Positions 12,101-22,000 of a stretch of DNA of 64,000 nt are shown here, one piece after another. A model generated the notes under the pieces. It was not told where the DNA came from. It worked only from the letters and a program-made list of their open reading frames with translations, and did not search any database. A program made the translations under genes and the position numbers. Position 1 is the stretch's first letter; each line of letters begins with the position of its first letter. Location of the stretch: positions 10,148,035 through 10,212,034 of the forward strand of contig NC_084471.1 in assembly GCF_027409185.1 (NCBI RefSeq). Reading direction: 5' to 3'. Source of the stretch: Cynocephalus volans. Its lineage: Eukaryota > Chordata > Mammalia > Dermoptera > Cynocephalidae.

Positions 12101-14387
12101 GTCTCTGAATCTGCCTATTGTAGGTACCTCATATAAGTGGAGTCACACAGTATTTTTGTCCTTTTGTCTGGCTTCTGTCACTTAACACGTTTTCAGTGTT
12201 CGTCCGTGTTGTAGCATGCGTCAGAATTTCTTTCCTTTTTATAGCTAAATAATGTTCCATTGTATACCTGTGTCATATTTTGTTTATCCATTTATCTGTT
12301 GATGGATACCTGGGTTGCTTCTACTTTTTGGCTATTGAGAATAATACTGTTACGAACACTGGCGTGCAGTAGCTGTTTGAGTCACTGTTTTCAGATCCTT
12401 TGGGTGTCGGTACATACCTAGGAATGGCCTTGCAGGAGCACATGACCAGCACATGGCAATTCCGTTAACATTTTGAGGAATCGCCTGACAGTTTCCAGTA
12501 CAGCTGCATTTTACCTTCACCCCAGCAATGAATGAGGATTTCAGTCTCTCCACTTTCTTACCAACACTTCCTATTTTTAATTTTTCTAACAACAGCCATC
12601 CTAATAGGTGTGAAGTGTTATCTCATTGTGGTTTTTATTTGCATTTCCCTAATGATTAATGATTTTGAGCATCTTTTTATGTGCTTATTGGCCATTTTTG
12701 TATCTTCTATTGGAGAAATGTCTGAGTCCTTTGCCTACTTTTTTTTCCAATTTTTTTATTATGGTAAAATACACATAAAATTTACCATCTTAACAACATG
12801 TTTAAGTGCACAGTTCAGTGATACTAAATGCATTCGTAATGTTGTGCAGCCATCACCACCGTCCGTCACTCTTTTCATCTTATAAAACTGAAACTCTGTA
12901 CCCAATTAAACAATAACCCCCATTCCCTCTTGTCCTAGTCCTTGGCAACCACCATTCTCCTGTCTGTCTCTGATTTTGGCTACTCTGATTACCTCATATA
13001 AGTGGAATCATGCAGTATTTGTCCTTTTGTGACTGCTTATTTCACTTAGCGTAGTGGCCTCCAGGTTCATCCATTGATAGACATTTGGGTCGATTCCACA
13101 TTTTAGCTATTGTGAATAATGCTGCTATCATCATGTACAAATCTCTCTTTGAGACCCTGCTTTCCATTATTTTGGGCATAAACCTAGAAGTGGGATTGCT
13201 GGTGATTCTACTGTAATTTTTTGAGGAACCACCATACTGTTTGCACAGCGGCTGTACCATTTTACATTCCTCCCAACGGTGCACAAGGGTTCGGTTTCTC
13301 CGCATCCCTACCAAGGCTTATTTGCTGTTTTGTTGATAGTAGCCATCCCTGGTGGGTGTGAGGGGCTGTCTCATTGTGGCTGATTTGCATTTCCCTAATG
13401 ACTGGTGGTGCTGAGCATCTTTTCATGTGCTATTGGCTATTTGTGTCTTTTCTTTAAGAGAAATGTCAAGTCCTTTGCCCAATTTTGAATCAAGTTTTTG
13501 TTGAGTTCTCTATAAATTTTGGATATCAATCCCTTATGCAATATATGATTTGCAAGTATTTTCTCCCATTCTGTGGATTGTCTTTTCATTCTCATAATAG
13601 TGTCTTTTGATGCACAAAAGTTTTAAATTTCGATGTAGTCTAATTTGTCTTCCTGTGCTTTTGGTTTGTCATAATCAAGAAATCATTGCCAAATCTAATG
13701 TCACAAAGATCTTCCCCTATGATTTTTCTAAGAGTTTTATAGTTATAGCTCTTAAGTCTTTGAGCCATTTTATTTTTGTATGTGGTGTGACATAGGGTCC
13801 ACCTTCATTGTTTTGCATATGGATATTCAGGCCTGGTGTCTGACATCCATTCATTGTCTTGATTGGCAGAAATTTCAGCAGATTTCAAGGAGACACCATC
13901 CCTGCCAGGGAAGGAGAAGCCACCCTCAACAGCAGCGCGCGGGTCCCCCCTGGCTGCACAGCCCTCGCCCTCCGCTGAGCTCCCCCAGGCTGCCCTGCCT
14001 CCGCCAGGCTCGCCCTCCCTCCCTGGGCGCCTGGAGGACTTCCTGGAGAGCAGCACAGGGCTGCCCTTGCTGACTGGTGGGCATGAAGGGCCAGAGCCCC
14101 TTTCCCTCATTGACGACCTCCACAGCCAGATGCTGAGCAGTTCTGCCATTCTGGACCATCCCCCCTCACCCATGGACACCTCAGAACTGCACTTTGCCCC
14201 AGAGCCCAGCAGCAACATGGGCCTGGACCTGGCTGATGGCCACCTGGACAGCATGGACTGGCTGGAGCTATCATCAGGTGGGCCTGTGCTGAGCTTGGCC
14301 CCCCTCAGCACCACAGCCCCCAGCCTCTTCTCCACAGACTTCCTCGATGGCCATGACTTGCAGCTACATTGGGATTCCTGCTTGTAG
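137..14387 (+). CDS. MRTFA: Myocardin-related transcription factor A (MKL1), 3' eight coding exons; 5' exons lie outside the window
   Basis: MRTFA is the actin-sensing coactivator of serum response factor; it shuttles between cytoplasm and nucleus and turns on cytoskeletal and muscle genes (family knowledge). Exons seen: 137-312, 853-999, 3308-3561, 3838-4009, 7523-8494, 9440-9592, 9683-9743, 13870-14387. All boundaries are GT-AG, and the phases join without a break to give 816 residues ending [14 protein letters not shown]...LHWDSCL, then TAG. Order of domains: conserved [20 protein letters not shown] segment, basic box ([17 protein letters not shown]), Gln-rich stretch, SAP domain, leucine-zipper coiled coil, acidic/Pro-rich transactivation region. 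The RPEL actin-binding motifs and N-terminus belong to exons upstream of base 1. The human protein is about 931 residues, so roughly seven eighths is here. The reading frame is intact. Confidence 0.97.
313..3307. repeat. MRTFA introns with old MIR/L2-like remnants
   Basis: Apart from exon 853-999, I see only ancient repeats here: a MIR-like stretch at about 1146-1330 (CCTCATGAGGTAGTAGTAGA...), L2-like T/C-rich sequence at about 1740-2750, and a MIR-like segment at about 2830-2940. Boundaries are approximate. The long open frames here are not coding. Confidence 0.4.
3308..3561 (+). CDS. MRTFA: MRTFA exon: basic box and glutamine-rich region
   Basis: The exon begins [20 protein letters not shown] and carries the basic B1-type box ([19 protein letters not shown]), followed by runs of glutamine ([20 protein letters not shown]). 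In the family the basic box contributes to nuclear import and SRF contact, and the Gln-rich stretch is a low-complexity segment next to it. The last two bases (AA) join the first base of the next exon to make Lys. The donor is at 3562. The CAG repeat at about 3470-3525 could vary in length between individuals. Confidence 0.95.
4220..4828. repeat. MIR-derived segments beside Tigger1
   Basis: Two MIR-like pieces: about 4220-4420 (GCCCAAGGCCACAGACCTGG) and about 4715-4825 (ACCTGGGTTTAAATCCTAGC ... TCTTATCTGTAAAATTCAG). Tigger1 starts right after the second. Confidence 0.6.
4829..7238 (-). mobile_element. Tigger1 DNA transposon, nearly full length, degraded transposase
   Basis: The left end CAGGCATACGTTGGAGATAC and right end GATATGCCTA are the Tigger1 terminal inverted repeats, and TA lies on each side (4827-4828 and 7239-7240). 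The length of 2,410 bp is close to the full element. A pogo-like DDE transposase fragment remains on the - strand (5315-5692; [20 protein letters not shown]), but the rest is broken by stops and frameshifts. An A-run sits at 7170-7198. Inactive fossil in an MRTFA intron. Confidence 0.93.
7523..8494 (+). CDS. MRTFA: MRTFA large exon: SAP domain (second part) and leucine zipper
   Basis: This 972-bp exon opens with [20 protein letters not shown], the core of the SAP DNA-binding helix-turn-helix; the preceding residues (LDDMK) sit at the end of exon 3838-4009, so the domain is split by an intron of 3.5 kb. Near residues 170-210 of the exon is the coiled coil [20 protein letters not shown]...[15 protein letters not shown] used for homo- and heterodimerisation with other MRTFs. 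Ser/Thr-Pro clusters ([13 protein letters not shown]) are typical phosphorylation targets. After the coiled coil, [12 protein letters not shown] looks several residues shorter than the human protein as I remember it (a Pro-Ala run is missing). Confidence 0.95.
9840..11350. repeat. L2-like LINE region in MRTFA intron
   Basis: Degraded sequence with L2-type phrases (ACAGCAGTGACTGAGACATG; GGAGCTCCTGGTCTAGCATG; GTGAACAAAACAGAAACGCG). It is GC-rich and has no usable reading frame. Subfamily and exact ends not determined. Confidence 0.5.
11876..12743 (-). mobile_element. L1M 3' fragment, antisense (first copy)
   Basis: Old L1 3' sequence in reverse orientation, starting TTTTTTCTTAATTGTGGTAA and running to GGAGAAATGTCTGAGTCCTTTGCC. 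The T-rich left edge is the old poly(A) tail read on the other strand. Confidence 0.8.
12744..13832 (-). mobile_element. L1M 3' fragment, antisense (second copy)
   Basis: A second antisense L1 3' fragment directly follows the first and restarts at the same L1 position (TTTTTTTATTATGGTAAAAT...). It continues further into L1 (TTTGATGCACAAAAGTTTTA) up to about 13832, some 38 bp before the last MRTFA exon. Confidence 0.8.
13870..14387 (+). CDS. MRTFA: MRTFA last coding exon: C-terminal transactivation region
   Basis: The exon starts with AA, completing a Glu codon from 9743, and reads [20 protein letters not shown] onward. It is acidic and Pro/Ser-rich, with hydrophobic patches ([24 protein letters not shown]) typical of the MRTF transactivation domain, and ends [14 protein letters not shown] at 14385-14387. 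The acceptor has a likely branch point CTGAC near 13840 and a weak pyrimidine tract. An antisense L1 fragment ends only about 40 bp upstream of it. Confidence 0.95.
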
Positions 14388-15425
14388 CTCTCTGGCTTTA
14401 GAGACGGTTGGGGAAGGGGCTGGAAGTTGGGGAGCCACAGAACTTCAATGAGCGTGGCTCTTTCCTGCTTCATTCGGTCTCTCCATGTGGTTGTGAGTCT
14501 TGACAATCACAGTCGCTGCTGCTTCCCTACTCTGGGAGGCTGGAGCAGAGGGACTCCTACTCCTAGCTCTGGGATTCACACCAGGGTTTTGGAGGCCTGG
14601 CCAGGGCCATTTCAATTCGACCTCCTTTTTTGAGGTCAGAGGTGCAGTTTGGCTAGCAGGCAAGGCCCAGGCAGGAGACTCCTCTTCTGGCCCAGGACTG
14701 AGATGGGTCAAGGGATGAATCTCCTTCCTTCTCCCTCTGCTGTGAGGGAGGAAACTAGCCTGTGCCCCTACCTCCCCGTTCCCTGTGTCAGCCCACCCGA
14801 GGGTCCCAAGGCTTCCTGGGGGGTGGGGCTCCCTGCCATTTTAATGTCTTGGTGTAGGGTAGCCATTTAGTGGTTGATGGCAAAAATTTTCTGTACAGGT
14901 GTATATACCTCTATATTATATATTGACATACATATATGTATACATCTATTTTGGGGGGGTGGGCAGCTCCCTCCCTGTTCTCATCTATTCTCACATACAG
15001 AGGGCCTGGGGGCTGATGCAGGGTCACCCTGGCCTGTGTGCCACACAGTCCAGTGCCCAGCCTGGTGTGCAGCTGCCCAGGCCCTCTCATCACGTGTGTT
15101 TGGCATGTAGACGCCACAGCCTATGCCCCACCTGCTTCCTGGCTCCTATCAATCAGTGCCATGAGGGCAGAGGTGTTTTCTGGCCATCTGGCAGGAGCCC
15201 TCCACCCACCCACATTCCTTCCCCATCACCTCACTGCAGCCAACGTGGCCCTGGGACAAGAGGGACCTCAGGCCCAGCCGCACCCTATTATTGGTGGCTG
15301 TGAAGCTGAGGTTGCCTCCTGGCCTAGTCACTCATAAGGTAGTAGGGATGGCATCACCAAAACCAGTGCTGGGACAAAGGTGGGGAAGCTGTGTGAACTT
15401 TTTAAAATAAAAACCAAAACACTGG
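14388..15425 (+). other. MRTFA: MRTFA 3' UTR
   Basis: Non-coding sequence following the MRTFA stop codon, up to about 14 bp past an AATAAA signal. It contains a T-rich/TATA-rich patch (14890-14950) and a G-run (14951-14959). No interspersed repeat was recognised in it, which fits a retained UTR. Confidence 0.85.
15406..15411 (+). terminator. MRTFA: MRTFA polyadenylation signal (AATAAA)
   Basis: AATAAA within TTTTAAAATAAAAACCAAAA; it is followed by a G/T-containing downstream region (GGGGAAGGGGTGAGTGG at about 15450-15468). Cleavage is expected near 15,425. Confidence 0.85.
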
Positions 15426-15609
15426 CTCATTAGTCCCTCTATTCAATCTGGGGAAGGGGTGAGTGGCATGGTTGTCCCAAGTTACCCCAATTCCACTCCC
15501 CCCTGCAGGATGAAGGAGCCAGGCTATGTGTTTTGGACTCTTCCAGGAAGGGCAAAACCTTGGACATACAGCCCTGTGGCTCTGGCTGGACAGAAGATGG
15601 GATGCACTT

Positions 15610-16098
15610 TCTCAAAGACACACTTTATTTACAAACCAAAGAGGCCAAGGAGCCTTCATCTGCCATTAGCCACCCACCTGCCTTTCCTGAGCAAAGACTG
15701 ACAGATGTGGCTCTTCACCTCCTCATAAGGTGTTTGGTTGGTACAAACTGTAGTTGGGGCCCAGGGCTTCCTTAAGGACCCTGTCAGGGGAGAGCCCTCC
15801 CCAGGCACTCAGGAGAAAGGGGCTGAGCTGGCACCCACCTTCTGCTCCTGCCACCAGTGATGCTCTGGGGAGCCTGGGGTGAGGGACCCTGATCATGGGA
15901 CCCCAGCCAGGGCTCTAGAGTTTCTCTCCCCTGGACCCTGCAGCTTGGGGTGGGCCTGGGTCCCCTCACACCCAGTCCCACAGCAGGCCTGAGGCTGGCC
16001 AGGGCAGTGCTGCTCTTCCTGTTCAAGGGAGGGGCTTGCTTTGGTAGTTGATGGGTTGAGGGAGGCCTAGGTGTGACAGGGCAGCTGGAGGAAGAGTG
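15610..16098 (-). other. SGSM3: SGSM3 3' UTR
   Basis: Sequence between the SGSM3 TGA (16099-16101) and the predicted cleavage site. It is GC-rich and repeat-free, and no other gene was seen in it. Confidence 0.8.
15624..15629 (-). terminator. SGSM3: SGSM3 polyadenylation signal (AATAAA on the - strand)
   Basis: TTTATT on the + strand reads AATAAA on the - strand, about 470 bp downstream of the SGSM3 stop codon. On the - strand it is followed by GTGTGTCTTTGAG, a GU-rich element. Cleavage is expected near 15,610, leaving roughly 180 bp between the two convergent mRNA ends. Confidence 0.8.
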
Positions 16099-19000
16099 TC
16101 ACCCGTCTATGTCCCAGCTGAACAGGTGGTGCTTCACCAGCATGTCCTGAACACCCTCCTTCAGGGGCTGCTTCTCCTCCTGCACACAGGGACAGTGCCT
16201 CAGGTCATGGGCCCAAGGAAGCCCAAGGTGGCAGGGGCCAGAGCAGTTCTGGGAGCTGAGTCACACTCCCATCCTCACTTGGACTCCCACCTCAGCCACC
16301 CTAGGAACGGTGTGGGATGCTCCACCTGTGCAGACCCCACCGCAGCCCCCTTGGGAAGGCAAGCTGTGGGCCACAGACCAACCTGCGCCACCCACCTCTC
16401 TCTTGACGGGGAGCTCCCAGTCCTGGGAAAGGCTGAAAGCAAAGCAGCAGAGAACGCTGGAGGGGAGTAAAGAGAAGGGGAAGCTCATCACGCTTAGCCA
16501 ACTCTGCCTGCCCAGCCTCATCCCCCAATTGCAGGGCCCTGCAGAGCTGGCTTTGGCCCTGCCCAGGAGCCCCACAAGGTCCTCACCGGAGTTCGCACTT
16601 GATCTGGACCCAGCCAGGGCTGCGCAGGAAGGACCAGGGCTGGTACCACTTCTCCACGGTCGGCAGGCTGGAGCAGAGCACCTCCAGCCACAGGTGCAGC
16701 ACCTGCTCACTGGGGACAAGGCCGTGGGGAGCGGGCAGCAGCAGACGCCTCCGACCTGCCCCCCTCAGCAGCCCCCACACCACAAGGCATTGAGTCCCTG
16801 AGGGTGCTTTTCTGTCCTTCAGGGTCCCTTTGAGGATCCCTCCCCTGCTGGAATAAGCCCACCCCAGGCTCTTCCAGCTCCTTCCCCAGCCCTTCTCTAC
16901 ACTCACTTGAGCCCCACGCAGATCAGGGAGCGGAGTTTGACGTCCATCTGCGCATGCACTGCATCGTGACTCACGTTCACGGACTGCACAGCCTGGAGAG
17001 GGCACAGCTGTCAATTGGCCACCTCCACTGGCCAGGCCTCCGGGTCTGGCGGGGCAGGCCCCACTTACCCGGTAGAGCAGCTCCTCTGGGGTCAGGACTT
17101 TGCCATCTTCATCCAACCTGAGGGAGGACCACAGCTCCCAGCACTGCCCTGGTGTGCTGGGCACTGGGTCCGGCCACCATTCCCCACACACCCTGGCAGG
17201 CGACCTCACTGGCAGAATGCCCGTGCAGGCAGTTACCTGTATGTCTTACAGAGCACCAGGCGGGAATACACGGAGTCGAAGTCCCTCTCGACCTCCCGGC
17301 CTGCTGCCTGCAGGGGACAAGAAGGGACACAGTGTGAGGCAAGGACAGGGGAGGTGCCAGGTCAAAACCCAACTGAGCACGTCACCACCCCGCCCGCCCC
17401 TTCTGCCCCCTCTGCAGGGCCCTGACTTACTTCCTCGATAAACAGCCAGGGGTGGCAGGCACCCCCAAGCAGGGACGGCTTCTTCAACCCATGTTCAAAC
17501 AGGGCCTTAAGAGCTGGGCAGAGGGTCCCTCGCACGAGATCCGTGACCCCCTCTGTCACCGAGTCGTCCCCCGCAATGGAGTACTGATGGCAGGAATGGG
17601 TCTGAGGTGCCTGTAGCCAGCTACCCTCTCCCCCATCCTCACAGCCACTGCCACAATGGGCCCTGGCGAGGAGGGAGCTGGCCATGCCTGGGGTCGAGGC
17701 AGGAGCGGCTCCTAGGAAAGGCCCCGTCCTGCCCAACCTCTTACCTCCTTGCTCCGTTCATCCAGGACTTCCACAAACTTGGCTGGAAACCAGCCTGTGG
17801 GAGAAGCCGGCCTGTGAGGAGCAGCCAGGAGGCTGTCTTGACCTTCTCCCAGGGGGACGAGGACAGAGCACTGGCTGGGCTGGGTGGAACCCACAGTCAT
17901 AGGGCATTGCTGCCCAAACCTCCTTCCTACTCCCTGACTCAAGAGCAGAAAAAGACCTCACCTCTCAGGCCATTCAGTTCCCCCACCCAGCAGTGCTCGT
18001 CCTTCTGTGAGATAATCTGCATGGAGGAAACATAGCAACCAAATCTCAGTCACCCAGGACCTGTCTCCCCCACCCCCCGGTCTGATCTTATCCTCAGCAA
18101 CTGGGCCAGGCCAAGACCCCCTGCCAGTTTCAGAAAGGCAAGCTCTTGGCAGGAAAGCGGGTAGGGGCTGGGCAAGGGGTTAGATAACCTGCCACAGCCT
18201 CAGGACCCAGCAGCAGCCTGAGCGCCACGCACCGTGATGATATCGTTCTTGCGGAAGCCCAGCTCGTCGTCATCGTGCCGCTCAAAGTCCAGCAGGGCCT
18301 TGGCCCGGCGCCGGTGGCTGCGTGAACATGCCACATAGTTCTCGTGGTCCCGTTGGTGGCTCTCCATGCTGTAGTCTGGTGTCAGCTCCTGCATAGTGAA
18401 CAGAAGTGACAGGGACAGAAAGGCCACTGAGGGAGAGCAACCTCAGCAGCATGAATGGGGCCAGGGAAGGGGAGCCCCCAAGTCCAAGCTGTTTTGCACG
18501 AGCCCAAGGTGCTTGCAACTCACCACGCTGCAGTTTTTGGGGTCTGTGCACTGGAAATGGCACGCCACGCGCAGGATGGCTTCCCGGAGGTCGGCCACCA
18601 GCTCTGTCTGCTTGATGTTCTTGGCCTTGAGTGCCTCCAGGTCATCCTCCCCTAGGAGGCCCAGAGAGCGATGCGACCATAGCCCCCGCCTCAGGCCCTC
18701 TGAGGAGAGGATGCGCCACATTCACGTGGTGCATGAGGAAGGAGCCCGCCCGCCCACTACAGCCGAGTCCTCACCAAAGAGCAGGGAGGTGAGGGCGGAC
18801 TTCCTGCGCTGCCTCCTGCGCCGCACGACCTGTGGGAGGGGAGTAGGTCAGCCGCAGCCCAGGGCACCCACCACCAGGAGGAAGCCATCCCACCAGCATT
18901 TCACTCACACTATCTCATCAGAAACGGCCTTTGAGGCCGGCTGGCTCTGAGGATCAGGAAAGTATGAGCACTTCAGAGCTGGACCTATCCTCCTCCCAGA

Positions 19001-22000
19001 CCATGCAAGGGTCCAAGCCCCTAGACATGAAGCCCCAGGAGGGCTAAGGGGGTGGGGGAGGGCCTGGTCCCTACAGCTCTGCTCACTCAGCTTTCTCAAG
19101 GGACCCTACGCTGGGGGCCGAGGTGGGGCCTCTCCGTCATAGTTCACCTGTGAGAGGCTGGTGGCAGCACTGGTGCCCAGGAGCTGGCCCTGGTCTGCGA
19201 TGAGGTAGGCCAGGTGTTTGCGGCGCTGGGTCTCCACAGCCACATCTGTGAGGGAGCCAGCCAGCCGCATGGCCTCCCCCAGCAGCAGCTCCGCGTCCTC
19301 AATCTGCGATGGGATATCCGACAGTGTGTTGAAGATGGAGGCCGAGTTCTCTGACTGGATCAGCTCCTCCTCCTGGGCCACACAAGGGCAGGACACGGGG
19401 GCATTGTCACTACCAGGCATTGGGCACTGAGCTGACCCCAATCACCATCCTCAGAGGCCTGTGCTCCTTTGGCCCGGCCATTGGGGACTGGTCCTTTTGG
19501 GCCCAGGGAGATCCCCCACCTCACACTTAGGCCTCTCAGCAGAGAGCAGTGCTCAGGCCACCCCATGCTAAGTCTTGGATGGAGTGGAGAGAGAGGGAAG
19601 GAGGACTTGCCACTCTGCCAACCACTGCTGGACTCAGGGCCTGGATCCCACCTTGACCACCCAGAGGAGGGGTGAAGGGTGGCTGGGCCTGACGCTGGGT
19701 GGAGTAGCCCGGGGGGGCGGGGGGGACAGCCATGGCTCCACAAGCACCTTGAGGCGCAGCATGCCCAGCGTGGTCTGAAACAGCACCAGAGACCCCTCGT
19801 AGAAAAACAGGTCCCAGATCCGCAGCAGCAGCCTGATGTGCACCACACTGGCAAAAGCCGTGAGGAACCAGTGCAGCGTGATCAGGGACAGCTCTGTGAA
19901 CACAGACACCAGCTGCTAGGGCTGGGAGCGGGAGCAGGAACAGCCTGGCCCTGGTCAGCCTGGGGAGGAGGGGGACAGGGGGAAGATAGCTTCCAAAGAA
20001 TTGTGGAATGGGAGCCAGCATCTCAGAATCACGGGGCCCCAGAGAGGAGGAAGGCTGCCAGGCCTCACCGATGTCATGCTCTTGGAGCAGCTTGTCCAGG
20101 CGAGGCAGGTACTGGACAATGAGGTGGCGCAGGACCCGCTGGTCAGTCTGCACGCCCAGCAGGGTGGTGCTGAAGTAGGAGGCTGGGAGCAGGTCCTCGA
20201 TGATGGAGCACATCATCCAGAAGGTGTCCTCCTCCTCCAGGAAGAGCAGGAGGCAGGCAGCCACCTAACCAGAGCAGGGGGACAAGGGGCATCTACCCAG
20301 GCCTTCATGTGAATTATAAAAGGTGCCCCCTCAGGGGTGACTAATTAGAAACAGCCTCTCTGGGGTACATGTGCAGAGTGTGCACATCTTCCTTAGGCTG
20401 GCCGGCCTGGGCTGCTCTGCCTGCACGACAAACGCAGCTGCCCCTGCCCTCATTGCAGCCTCCCACATCCACCCCCACCTCCTGTCCTACTGCCCATTAG
20501 GGGCCTGGAGAAGACCCTGGGCACACCGGCCACCCTTGCTGGGCTGTACTCACCATGCCCGTGCCCTGGCAGTAGCCAATCTCTGGGTAGAGCCAGGCCA
20601 GAGCTCGGAGGACCCTGCGCAGGCGGGGCACCCCGACACTGTTCATGCTGGCGAAGCAGGCGTTGCTGGGCATGGTGCGGAGTAGGTCCTTCTCAATCTG
20701 TGGGCAGCCATGACAACACCCACAAAAACAAGACCCTGTGAGACGTAGCTGCAGACTTGGTGACACCTTGTGAGGGAAGCAAGCCCCAGGCAGACTTCTC
20801 TCCCAGGAGTGGGGACTCCTTACACTCCTTTCCCCTTCAAGATTAGGTCCCAGCTAGTGTGCAGCCGAGTACACCCAAGTCACCTGGGGAACTTCATGCC
20901 AGACCTACTACATGAGAACATCTGGCGTGAAGCCTGGAATCTGTATTTAACATCCTCAGCTGTACCTCCTGGGGACCTGGGCTTGTGAACCCCATCTCCT
21001 CCATGTCCTTCCACAGCACTGGTGACCATTTAGACAATTCTCTCTGCAGCCTATAGAGGACCCTGGAGGAAGCAAGTTTTCTCCAGGCGCATGTTTGTGG
21101 GTGATAGGGCTGAGACAAGACTGCATCCCTCCTGTGGGGGCATGGTCTCTGGCCAGGCAGCTCTTCCTGAAGGGCCCCTGGGCTGCCCTGGTCTCACCTG
21201 TTTGGCAGCAATGGTTTCATCATTGGAGCTGTTCTTCACAATCTCACGGTAGGACAGTTCGGAGTTCTTCTTCTTCTGCAGGGCCCCAGAAAGCCGCATC
21301 CACAACTGAGGGAAGGAGCCATGCAAGTACTCAGTCTTCCTCGAGACACCTGATCATTGGGCCACAGGGCTCTCCAGACCCTCTGTGGGTCCCTGTGAAC
21401 ATCTCACCTGCGGCCTCATACTGTGTGGGATGCCAGCCAGCACCAGGGAGCGCAGCTTCTCAGAGCGTGGGAGGGAGACTGCAATCTTGTCCCAAGTGAG
21501 ATCCCCCACATCATGGTTATGAGTGAACTCCAGGTGGGCCTGCCAACGCAGCCTCTGCGGAGGGTCTTCCATCAGACAGACATTCATCAGTGGACTGGAG
21601 CCAGGCTCAGCACCTTCTGCCAGCAGAGAGCCAAGGGATACAGCAGTGAGCAGAGAAGGAAAACCTGCTCCTCACTGCATGTCCTCCCAAGCGCCCAGCT
21701 CTGTCCTCAAGAGACCCCGGACTTTGTGGCTCTAGGCTGAGCCCCTCCCCGGAAACCCAACCCCCATTGCCAACAGCTTCCTGGCAGCTCCAGCTGCACA
21801 ATTAACAGGCATCCTGATGACGGACAAACCTGAGCTCTCCACTTTCTCCCCAAAGTTGCCCCTGCTGCAGTCTTCCCAGATCCAGAAACGACACCTCCGA
21901 TTTCCAGATGCTCAAGCCCAAACCCCAGAGTCACCTATGGCCCCTCCCTCCCCTAGACCCCACATTCAGTCCATTGGCAAATATGGCAGGATTGCTGCAC

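Noticed and set aside
21408..21594. Five-residue insertion in SGSM3 (acceptor at 21595)
   Set aside because: With the acceptor at 21617-21618 the exon reads [20 protein letters not shown], the same length as human and in correct phase, so no insertion is needed.
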